Shown here: positions 1-5,506 of the stretch, in pieces
Layout: every line of letters starts with the position of its first letter
Position numbering within the stretch: position 1 is the stretch's first letter
From: DASRBO01 sp035653595
Lineage (GTDB): Bacteria > Actinomycetota > Acidimicrobiia > Acidimicrobiales > JAJPHE01
Direction of reading: 5' to 3'
Length of the DNA: 5,733 nt
Assembly: GCA_035653595.1 (NCBI GenBank)
Contig: DASRBO010000033.1
Coordinates: 1-5,733 of the forward strand
The notes under the pieces: model-generated
Databases searched by the model: none
Told to the model about the DNA's origin: nothing
The model's input: only the letters and a program-made list of their open reading frames with translations
Program-made: the position numbers and the translations under genes

Positions 1-563
1 CCGGCGCCCGGGCGACCTTCTTCCTTCTGGTGGAACAGGCCCAGGCCAACGACGCCCTGGTCGCCCGCATCGTGGCCGACGGTCACGAGGTGGGCCTGCA
101 CGGCCTCGACCACCGCCGCCTGACCAGGATGGCCGTCGCCGACCTGGCCGGACACATCCGGGCCGGCCGCCACGCCCTCGAGGCGGTGGTGGGACGGCCG
201 CTGCGCTGGTTCCGTCCGCCGTTCGGCTCGCAGTCCTTCGCCAGCTGGCGGGCCGCCCTCGCCGTCGGGCTCACCCCGGTGGTGTGGTCCATCGACGTGC
301 AGGACTGGATCGACCAGCCGCCCGAGGTGCTGGTGAGCCGGGCCCGGCGCGACGCCGCCTGCGGAGGCATCCTCCTGCTGCACGACCTGCTGGCCAGCGA
401 TCCCGACGACCCGACCACCGAGGCGTCGACCGGCTTCGACCGGGCCGCCACCATCGGCGCCGTCGTGAGCGGTCTGCGCTCCGACGGCTGGGACCTCACC
501 TCGGTGGGAGATCTGCTGCGGGGGAGGCGGGTGTGGCGCTCGGTCTGGTTCCGGCGGGTGTGA
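1..563 (+). CDS. Polysaccharide deacetylase (NodB/CE4 family), 5'-truncated by the window edge
   Basis: Family role: metal-dependent removal of acetyl groups from N-acetylated (sometimes O-acetylated) sugars of a surface glycan or peptidoglycan. The reading frame is already open at position 3 (GARATFFLL, the usual start of the second NodB strand), so the GTG at 30 is internal, not the start. Visible NodB motifs in order: metal-binding H-x3-H at 99-113 (HGLDH), the arginine/proline motif RPPFG at 213-227, the DVQDW segment at 294-308, and LLLHD with the catalytic-side histidine at 372-386. The TFDD motif holding the catalytic base should lie just left of the window. The C-terminal tail is Arg/Trp-rich and ends at TGA 561-563. 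The last 68 bp overlap the 3' end of the opposite-strand glycosyltransferase. The family call is firm. The substrate is unknown, but the neighbours suggest an exported polysaccharide. Confidence 0.9.
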   Translation, partial: GARATFFLLVEQAQANDALVARIVADGHEVGLHGLDHRRLTRMAVADLAGHIRAGRHALEAVVGRPLRWFRPPFGSQSFASWRAALAVGLTPVVWSIDVQDWIDQPPEVLVSRARRDAACGGILLLHDLLASDPDDPTTEASTGFDRAATIGAVVSGLRSDGWDLTSVGDLLRGRRVWRSVWFRRV

Positions 564-1632
564 GAGCCAGCTCGTAGGCGGCCAGGGTCTCGCTGACCAT
601 CGTCGCCCGGGCGGCCTGGCCGAAGCGCCCGATGGCCCCCTGGCTGGCCTCGGGGAGTGAGGCCACCAGGTCACCGACTGCCTGTACCCAGGGCCCCACC
701 TCGCCCAACGGCGCCAGCCGCACGGCGGGGTCCTCCAGCTCGCGATGCGGGGCGATGTCGGACAGCACCACGGGCAGGCCGCTGGCCAGGGCCTCGCGGG
801 CCACCAGCGGGAAGCCGCCCTCGTAGCGGGACGGAGCGAGGAGCACGTGGGCGTCGGCCACCGCCGACCACGGCGTCTTGGAGTGGCCGACGAAGGTCAC
901 CGAATCCTCGAGGGAGGCAGGCACCCCGGCTTCGAGGGCCGCCCGCAGCGAGCCGTCGCCCACCACGGTCAGGGTGGCCCTGGTGCCCCCGGAGACCAGG
1001 GCCCCGAGGACCCGCAGCGCGAAGCCGGGGTCCTTCTGGTCCTCCAGCCGGCCGACGAAGGCCAGCCGGACCGGCTCGCCCGCCGGGGGGCGGTCCCGCA
1101 CGGCCACGACGTCGGCGGAGCCGGCGTTGGCCACCGCCACGATCGGCGGGGGGCGGCCCCAGTGGGCCCTGGCCTCGGCCACCGCCGCCTGGCTGACCAC
1201 GATCATGGCCCCGATCCGGCGGTTGGCCAGCGCCCGGGTCGACTCCCAGTGCCGGCCGCAGCGCAGCATCGGCAGGTGGTCGGTCACCACCGAGGGCCGG
1301 CCCCAGGGCAGGACCAGCCAGGTGGCGCCCCGGTAGGAGAAGGGGTCGGCGAAGTTCCAGTGGACGACGTCGGCCGGGAAGTCCTCCAGCCGCCGGCGCA
1401 GGGCCCGGGGGCTGAAGCGGTGGGGGAGGTAGGTGACAGCGGCCGGGCCGGCGGCCAGACGGTCGGCGGCGACCTGACCGGCCGAGGTGTCCACCCCGAA
1501 GACCAGGGCCTGCACCTGCACCCCTCGCTCGGCGAGCCCGTCGGCCAGCAGCTCCAGGTAGCGCTCGGCCCCGCCGTAGCCGGAGTAGATCTCATGGACC
1601 AGCAGGACCCGCTCGACCGGGGGGCCGGTCAC
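496..1632 (-). CDS. GT4-type glycosyltransferase (GT-B fold)
   Basis: Likely transfers a sugar from a nucleotide-activated donor to a growing surface glycan on the cytoplasmic side of the membrane. The 378-residue length is normal for family GT4. The N-terminal half has the glycine-rich acceptor-side loop (SGYGGAERYLELLADGL, about residues 17-33). The C-terminal Rossmann half begins with LAFVGRLEDQKD (190-201), which has the conserved G-R and downstream lysine that usually contact the donor phosphates, followed by LTVVGDGSLR (221-230) and the acidic donor-ribose motif YEGGFPLVAREA (270-281). The two glutamates, E271 and E280, are eight residues apart rather than the usual seven. The tail after about residue 357 is Pro/Ala-rich and overlaps the deacetylase gene. 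Start chosen: GTG at 1632, with only a weak GGGG ribosome site, 16 bp after the stop of the upstream coiled-coil gene. Cotranscription with that gene is likely. The sugar specificity cannot be read from the sequence. Confidence 0.9.
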   Translation of the reverse strand: MTGPPVERVLLVHEIYSGYGGAERYLELLADGLAERGVQVQALVFGVDTSAGQVAADRLAAGPAAVTYLPHRFSPRALRRRLEDFPADVVHWNFADPFSYRGATWLVLPWGRPSVVTDHLPMLRCGRHWESTRALANRRIGAMIVVSQAAVAEARAHWGRPPPIVAVANAGSADVVAVRDRPPAGEPVRLAFVGRLEDQKDPGFALRVLGALVSGGTRATLTVVGDGSLRAALEAGVPASLEDSVTFVGHSKTPWSAVADAHVLLAPSRYEGGFPLVAREALASGLPVVLSDIAPHRELEDPAVRLAPLGEVGPWVQAVGDLVASLPEASQGAIGRFGQAARATMVSETLAAYELALTPAGTRPSATPASPAADLPPR

Positions 1633-1648
1633 CGCCCCGGGCAGACGA

Positions 1649-2674
1649 TCACGACGTGGCGTCGTCCATCAGGGGGACCGGGGCCACCTTGGGCAGCTCG
1701 TGCAGTCCCCCCGAGGCCGAGTCGAGGAGCCACTTGGCCGCCACCCCGAGGGCGTCCCGCAGCTGCTGGCGGGTGTGCTCGAGTCTCTCGACCTCGGCCA
1801 TGGCCCGCGACCGCTCCTCTGCGACCTCCGCCTCCAGCTCGGCCCTGGTCTGCTCGACCTCGGTTTCGGTCCGGGCCAGCAACTCGGCCGCCTGGGCCTT
1901 GGCCGCGCTGACCAGAGCGTCGCTCTCGCCCTGGGCGTGACGGCGCAGGGCCTCGGCGTCGGCGCTGGCCTGCTCCCGCAGGGCCCGGGCCTCGGAGCGC
2001 TCTCGCTCGATGTCGCCCCGCACGGAGTTGGCGTGGTCCTCGGCCCGCCGCAGCAGCTCGGCCGCCTGCTGGGCCGCCTGGGTGGTGGTGGCGGTGGCCA
2101 TGTCCTGGGCGCTGCGGAGCAGGTCGTTCATCTGCCCGGCGGTGGCCTTGAACGGATCGCGCACCGCCTGGCTGGCCTTGGCCTCGGCCTCCTCCGCCCG
2201 GGCCACGGCTTCCTCCGTCTGGCGGCGGGCGGCCTCCAGCTCGGCCCGCAGGGAGGCGACCAGCTGGTCGGCCGCCTCGGCCCGCTCGAGGGCCCCCAGG
2301 CCCTCGTCCTCGATCTGGCGCAGGCGGGCCTCGGCCTCCTCGGCCCGGTTGGCCGCCTCTTCGCGGGCCCGGCGCTCGCCGTTGAGCTTCTCCCGCAGCG
2401 ACTCGATGGTGGAGGTGAGGCTGGCCTCGCTCTGCTGGGCCGCCTGGGCCGCCCGGACGGCCAGGGCCAGCTGCTCGGAGGTGTCCCGCAGGGAGGCGGC
2501 CACCTGCTGGAGGAAGACCTGCACCTCTTCCTTGTCCCAGCCCCGCATGGCGGTGTGGAACTGCTTGGCGGCGATTTCGGACGGCCCCAGCTGGACCGTC
2601 TGGAGCACCTCCTGGACGCCGAGGCCCTCGGGGGAGGCGTCGTCGGGCGGCGGGGCGGCGGTGGTATCAGACAA
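1649..2674 (-). CDS. DivIVA-domain coiled-coil protein
   Basis: Probable cytoplasmic scaffold of the DivIVA/Wag31 superfamily. Known members bind curved membrane at poles or septa and recruit envelope-synthesis enzymes. Layout of the 341 residues: a disordered acidic/proline head (1-30), a DivIVA-like segment (about 33-62) with the signature I-x3-F-x-x-A-M-R-G-W-D-K-x-E-V-x-x-F-L, a first Ala/Glu/Arg coiled coil (about 63-170), a short break at RDPFKATAG (172-180), a second coiled coil (about 181-305), and a C-terminal motif QLRDALGVAAKWLL with a downstream LH (304-325). No membrane segment. Start: TTG at 2674, supported by a strong GAGGGGG site six bases upstream. The gene is not in a division (ftsZ/sepF) setting here, so it is probably a second DivIVA-type paralogue rather than the essential one. 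It precedes the glycosyltransferase by 16 bp. A role in positioning polysaccharide synthesis is inference. Confidence 0.82.
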   Translation of the reverse strand: MSDTTAAPPPDDASPEGLGVQEVLQTVQLGPSEIAAKQFHTAMRGWDKEEVQVFLQQVAASLRDTSEQLALAVRAAQAAQQSEASLTSTIESLREKLNGERRAREEAANRAEEAEARLRQIEDEGLGALERAEAADQLVASLRAELEAARRQTEEAVARAEEAEAKASQAVRDPFKATAGQMNDLLRSAQDMATATTTQAAQQAAELLRRAEDHANSVRGDIERERSEARALREQASADAEALRRHAQGESDALVSAAKAQAAELLARTETEVEQTRAELEAEVAEERSRAMAEVERLEHTRQQLRDALGVAAKWLLDSASGGLHELPKVAPVPLMDDATS

Positions 2675-2762
2675 CTCGGGCCCCCTCGGGATCGGGTGCT
2701 GCTGAGCAGAGCCTAGGACCCATGTTGGGAGTGGGTCGGGTCCATTCGTTACCCTCTGGGGC
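2675..2762. promoter_or_regulatory. Divergent intergenic promoter region between two coiled-coil genes
   Basis: These 88 bp separate two genes read outward and must hold both promoters or a shared control region. On the minus strand a TAGGCT box (2710-2715) fits the TAnnnT -10 pattern and lies 36 bases before the TTG start, but no good -35 is seen at the expected spacing. On the plus strand TTGGGA (2725-2730) could serve as a -35 for the GTG at 2763, but the matching -10 (GTTACC) is poor. No clear operator was found. Confidence 0.35.
2681..2687 (-). promoter_or_regulatory. Ribosome binding site that fixes a TTG start
   Basis: On the minus strand this reads GAGGGGG, six bases before the TTG at 2674. 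No ATG or GTG lies nearby in frame, and the DivIVA-like segment starts about 30 residues downstream, so the site supports TTG as the true start. Confidence 0.6.
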
Positions 2763-3197
2763 GTGTCCGACGGCTCCGATCGCTACGAGGTGTTCGGCCA
2801 GCACATGGCCGAGCTGCTGCGCACCGCCGAATCCATGGTCTCCCAGAGCGTCAACGAGGCGGAGCGACGGGCGGCCCAGATGATGGCCGAGGCCGAGGGG
2901 AGGGCCCGCGAGCTGGTCGAGGACGCCGAGCGGCGGGCGACCCAGATGGTGGAGGACGCCACCAGCCGGGCGGCCAAGATCGTCGACGAGGCCCAGACCC
3001 TGTCCGATTCGCTGATCAGCGAGGCCGAGGAGCATGCCGAGCGCGTTCAGACCGACGCCAAGGAGAAGGTCGAGGCGCTGCGCAGCACCGAGGAGCAGCT
3101 GCGTTCCGGGCTGACCAACGCCGCCCACTGGCTCATGGAGACCCTCGACTCACGCCTGCACGTGCCGGAGTCCACCACCGCCGAGCACCCCGGCTGA
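2763..3197 (+). CDS. Short coiled-coil protein with hendecad repeats, paralogue-like to the divergent DivIVA-type protein
   Basis: A 144-residue, highly charged, probably almost fully helical cytoplasmic protein. I do not recognise a named family beyond general similarity to DivIVA C-terminal coiled coils. Residues 23-99 split cleanly into seven blocks of 11, each ending in alanine (for example ERRAAQMMAEA, EGRARELVEDA, ERRATQMVEDA, TSRAAKIVDEA), which predicts a hendecad coiled coil. Flanking it are M-A-E-L-L-R-T-A-E-S-M (15-25) and EQLRSGLTNAAHWL with LH at 132-133. Both also occur in the divergent 341-residue protein. There is no DivIVA head domain, signal peptide or membrane segment. Start: GTG at 2763, with a weak ribosome site (CTGGGG). 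ATG at 2805 (M15) is an alternative, but it would begin inside the shared motif. The gene ends six bases before the convergent sugar transferase ends. It may co-assemble with its neighbour, which is inference. Confidence 0.75.
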   Translation: MSDGSDRYEVFGQHMAELLRTAESMVSQSVNEAERRAAQMMAEAEGRARELVEDAERRATQMVEDATSRAAKIVDEAQTLSDSLISEAEEHAERVQTDAKEKVEALRSTEEQLRSGLTNAAHWLMETLDSRLHVPESTTAEHPG

Positions 3198-3209
3198 GCC
3201 AGCTCAGCC
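3192..3209. terminator. Stem-loop between convergent genes, possible bidirectional terminator
   Basis: The sequence GGCTGAG-CCAG-CTCAGCC forms a perfect 7-bp stem with a 4-base loop. One TGA stop lies in each arm: 3195-3197 for the plus-strand coiled-coil gene and 3204-3206 (read on the minus strand) for the sugar transferase. There is no T-run on either side, so it is not a classical intrinsic terminator. Such T-less hairpins between convergent genes are common in high-GC actinobacteria. Confidence 0.55.
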
Positions 3210-4685
3210 CACCGCCTCGGGAACGGGAGCGGGCTCGGGCTGGACCTCGAGGTCGGCCAGCACGATGACCTCGCTGGCCGAGGCGGCGGCGTCCCTCGTC
3301 AGCAGGTGGCGCACCGGGGCCAGGCCGGGCTTGAGGATGTCGCGGGCGGTCAGCAGGACCGTGCGGACCAGGATGGCCACGTCCAGCCACAGTGACCAGT
3401 TCTCGATGTAGTAGTTGTCGAAGCGGGCCCGGTCCTCGATGCAGGTGTCCCCCCGTAGGCCGTGGACCTGGGCCCAGCCGGTGAGGCCGACCGGAACCCG
3501 GTGGCGGTCGCGGTAGCGCTCGACCTCGTCGGCGAAGCGGCGCACGAAGTAGGGCCGCTCCGGCCGGGGGCCGACCAGGGACATGTCGCCCTTGAGCACG
3601 TTGATGAGCTGCGGAAGCTCGTCGACGTTGCTGCGCCGCAGGAGCCGACCGACCAGGGTGATGCGGGGGTCGTTCTCCCCCGTCCAGGCGGTGTCGGAGT
3701 CCTGGCGGACATGCATGGAGCGGAACTTGAGCACGTCGATCGGTCGCAGGCCCTGGCCCACCCGGCGCTGGCGGAAGAAGATGGGCCCGGCGCTGGAGAG
3801 GCGCACGGCGAGGGCGGCCAGCAGGTAGACGGGGCCAAGCACGACCATGGCGGCGCCGGCGCCCACCACGTCCATGGCCCGCTTGGCCCGCACCGCCCCC
3901 GGCCGCAGGGCCGACCGCCGCAGGCGGATCAGCGGAAGGTGCCACAGGGTGTCCACCTGGGGCCCCTGGCTGGCGATGCCCAGCTCGAAGAACCGCGGCA
4001 CGACGTGGATGTCGACGTCGAAGTCGTCGCAGGCCCGCACCACCGGCACCACGTCGGCCTCGTCGATGGCCCCGAAGGCGATGATCACCCGGCGGATGGC
4101 CCGGCTGGCCAGCACCTCGGTCAGGTCCTGGGGACGGCCGAGGACCGGCAGTCCGGTCAGCTCGACCGAGGCCTCGTCGAAGTTGTCGAGGAACCCGACC
4201 GGGTCGAGCCCGTACTGGGGGCGGTCCTGCAGCACCTTGGCCACCCGGGCCCCGACATCGCCGGCACCGACGATCAGGGTGGGCTCGGGCCGGCGCCGGC
4301 GCCGGGCGTGGCGGATGACCCCATAGGAGGCGCCCCGGACGCCGATGACCGCGACCGCGCCGAGCAGCCCGGCCCGCAGCAGGGTCGGGACGGCCGGCGG
4401 TCCGAACGGCAGGCATCCGAGCACCCCGGCGGCGACCAGGACGGAGGCGCCCAACCTGACCACTTCATTGGTGAGCGACGGCGACAGCCGGGGGCGGTGC
4501 TGGCCGGTGGCGGCCAGCAGGGCCAGGGACAGCAGGACCAGGCCGATCAGCCAGCCTGGAGGCAGGCGCAGCCCGGTGCCGGCCGCCGCCACCGCGGTGG
4601 CGTCGCCCAGCACCAGCACCAGCCGCTCCCAGCCCCGGCCGCCCGAGGCGAGGGTGCGTGCGTCCGAACGAGGGCTCCCCAGCAC
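3204..4685 (-). CDS. Polyprenyl-phosphate sugar-phosphate transferase (exopolysaccharide initiating enzyme)
   Basis: Membrane enzyme that transfers a sugar-1-phosphate from a nucleotide sugar to undecaprenyl phosphate, the first step of many capsule and exopolysaccharide pathways (WbaP/WcaJ type). The 493-residue length is normal for the large form. Domains: a hydrophobic N-terminal part with about four membrane helices (residues 21-117), a nucleotide-binding-like regulatory fold (LIVGAGDVG, 137-145, to about 235), a re-entrant or membrane helix (about 270-294), then the catalytic domain. The latter has FRQRRVGQG (304-312), KFRSMH (320-325), the catalytic DE pair in DELPQL (355-360), VGPRPE (371-376) and GLTGWAQVHGLRG (400-412). 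An extra hydrophilic tail follows about residue 455 and ends in a Pro/Glu-rich segment. Start: GTG at 4685, with a modest GGCGG site, 18 bp after the LPXTG gene, so the two are probably cotranscribed. The sugar (glucose, galactose or another) is not predictable. Confidence 0.93.
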   Translation of the reverse strand: MLGSPRSDARTLASGGRGWERLVLVLGDATAVAAAGTGLRLPPGWLIGLVLLSLALLAATGQHRPRLSPSLTNEVVRLGASVLVAAGVLGCLPFGPPAVPTLLRAGLLGAVAVIGVRGASYGVIRHARRRRRPEPTLIVGAGDVGARVAKVLQDRPQYGLDPVGFLDNFDEASVELTGLPVLGRPQDLTEVLASRAIRRVIIAFGAIDEADVVPVVRACDDFDVDIHVVPRFFELGIASQGPQVDTLWHLPLIRLRRSALRPGAVRAKRAMDVVGAGAAMVVLGPVYLLAALAVRLSSAGPIFFRQRRVGQGLRPIDVLKFRSMHVRQDSDTAWTGENDPRITLVGRLLRRSNVDELPQLINVLKGDMSLVGPRPERPYFVRRFADEVERYRDRHRVPVGLTGWAQVHGLRGDTCIEDRARFDNYYIENWSLWLDVAILVRTVLLTARDILKPGLAPVRHLLTRDAAASASEVIVLADLEVQPEPAPVPEAVG

Positions 4686-4703
4686 GTTCCGCCGACCGCC
4701 GGG

Positions 4704-5057
4704 TTAGCGGTTGCGACGACGGCTCGAGCGCACCAGCAGCCCACCGGCCGCCACGGCGGCCACCGCCATTCCGCTCAGCCCGGCGATGTCCGAGCCGGTG
4801 AAGGGCAGCGAGGCAGGCGGGGTGACCACCGTCGGAGCGGTTGCCACCGGCGGGGTCACCGACGTCGGCGCCACCTGGGTCGGGGCGACGCTGGTCGGCC
4901 CGACGGTGGGAGGCGGCGAGATGGTCGTGCCCAGCACGGTCGGGGGGGGAGACCCGAGCGGATAGTCGTCGGCCCAGGCCGTCCCCGACAATCCGAGGGC
5001 GAACGCCCCGGGGATCGCCAGGGCTGCCAACCCGCCCATCAGCCTCTTAGCCTGCAT
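4704..5057 (-). CDS. Small secreted Pro/Thr-rich protein with LPXTG-type sortase signal
   Basis: A 117-residue protein predicted to be exported by Sec and covalently fixed to the cell wall by a sortase. The signal peptide is at residues 1-29 (K4 and R5, then a hydrophobic core, AWA cleavage site before DD). The mature part (about 30-83) is low-complexity and carries loose pentapeptides of the form P-T-x-V-x (PTVGPTSVAPTQVAPTSVT, about 50-68). The sorting signal follows: LPFTG at 84-88, a hydrophobic stretch (about 91-109) and a basic tail RSSRRRNR. The exposed part is under 60 residues, which is very short for a wall-anchored protein, and no functional domain is seen. It could be a spacer, a glycosylated stub or an attachment point for glycan. 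ATG at 5057 is firm: AGGAGG lies five bases upstream. Stop TAA at 4704-4706. First gene of a likely operon with the sugar-phosphate transferase. No sortase gene is in the window. Confidence 0.85.
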   Translation of the reverse strand: MQAKRLMGGLAALAIPGAFALGLSGTAWADDYPLGSPPPTVLGTTISPPPTVGPTSVAPTQVAPTSVTPPVATAPTVVTPPASLPFTGSDIAGLSGMAVAAVAAGGLLVRSSRRRNR

Positions 5058-5062
5058 GACCG

Positions 5063-5068
5063 CCTCCT
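5063..5068 (-). promoter_or_regulatory. Strong Shine-Dalgarno site of the LPXTG gene
   Basis: Reads AGGAGG on the minus strand, with a five-base spacer to the ATG at 5057. It is the best ribosome site in the window. Just upstream on the transcript, GCTCC and GGAGC (5070-5074 and 5079-5083) can form a small 5-bp hairpin, which could modestly affect access to the site. Confidence 0.75.
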
Positions 5069-5157
5069 AGCTCCAGCCGGAGCCATGAGCGGCCGAGCGG
5101 TCGCTATGTACCCCAGCGCAATAATTGGCAAACGCGCCGTTCGAGGAAAGTTCAAAC

Positions 5158-5163
5158 ATTCTA
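5158..5163 (-). promoter_or_regulatory. Possible -10 box upstream of the LPXTG / sugar transferase operon
   Basis: On the minus strand this reads TAGAAT, five of six matches to the TATAAT consensus, and would give a leader of about 90 bases before the ATG at 5057. No convincing -35 is found 16-18 bases upstream. An inverted repeat overlaps the box: AACAT at 5155-5159 with ATGTT at 5173-5177, around the palindrome CACATGTG at 5164-5171. A regulator binding there would block the promoter, but this is inference. Confidence 0.3.
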
Positions 5164-5421
5164 CACATGTGGATGTTCTGCGCCTCTTGATGCGTTTGAG
5201 CAGATTAGTTCTTCCTTTGGTGACGGTGCGTGTGCATAAACACTCGTAAGGGCACGCACGGTGGTGCTGTAGGTGGCTGCCGAGTCACGCATCAGAGTTA
5301 TGAGCCCGAAGGTTCAACTTTGATACGTCTAACTCCTGCTCCGTCGAAGACATCCACCGGAGACGTGGCTCATCATTAGAAATATCAAATCGAAGCAGAC
5401 GCCGGTCGCCCCGGGCGTTGC

Positions 5422-5447
5422 ACCGCCGCGGCGGTCCTCAAGACCGC
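5422..5447. repeat. Overlapping GC-rich palindrome and hairpin
   Basis: ACCGCCGCGGCGGT (5422-5435) is a perfect 14-bp palindrome. GCGGTC (5431-5436) can instead pair with GACCGC (5442-5447) across a CTCAA loop. The two structures share bases and exclude each other. There is no T-run after them on the plus strand. A smaller palindrome, CGCCCCGGGCG (5407-5417), lies immediately to the left. Confidence 0.5.
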
Positions 5448-5470
5448 GACCCTCTCGCCGTTCCTTAATC

Positions 5471-5506
5471 AATGCGGCAATGAATGCGGCAATGAACGCG
5501 GCGAAC
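5471..5506. repeat. Three tandem 12-bp units
   Basis: Two exact copies of AATGCGGCAATG (5471-5482, 5483-5494) are followed by a diverged copy, AACGCGGCGAAC (5495-5506). Read on the minus strand in one open frame, the units give repeated Phe-Ile-Ala-Ala, a hydrophobic run followed by LIKERREGR. That frame has no ATG, GTG or TTG start in a sensible place, so it is not called as a gene. It could be a relic of a small membrane protein. Confidence 0.7.

Noticed and set aside
745..1911. Long plus-strand open frame of 388 codons
   Set aside because: It lies antisense to the glycosyltransferase and the coiled-coil gene, its protein is a Gly/Pro/Arg/His-rich string with no family motif, and both opposite-strand genes have clear domains. 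It is a high-GC shadow frame.
1700..2716. Plus-strand Leu/Gly-rich open frame of 338 codons
   Set aside because: It is the antisense translation of a Glu/Ala/Arg-rich coiled coil, which always yields Leu/Gly-rich strings. No real start context or domain.
3133..4416. Minus-strand open frame of 427 codons
   Set aside because: It overlaps the sugar transferase on the same strand in another frame and reads as Arg/Pro/Gly-rich low-complexity sequence. It is a shadow.
3462..5249. Plus-strand open frame of 595 codons
   Set aside because: It is antisense to the sugar transferase and the LPXTG gene and shows no domain. Its last 47 codons, from the ATG at 5106, form a small frame in the AT-rich area with no ribosome site and no recognisable similarity.
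5226..5259. Spaced inverted repeat GTGCGTG/CACGCAC as a terminator or insertion-element end
   Set aside because: The 7-bp arms are 20 bases apart, no T-run or target duplication is seen, and no transposase remnant lies nearby. It is noted only as part of the noncoding region.
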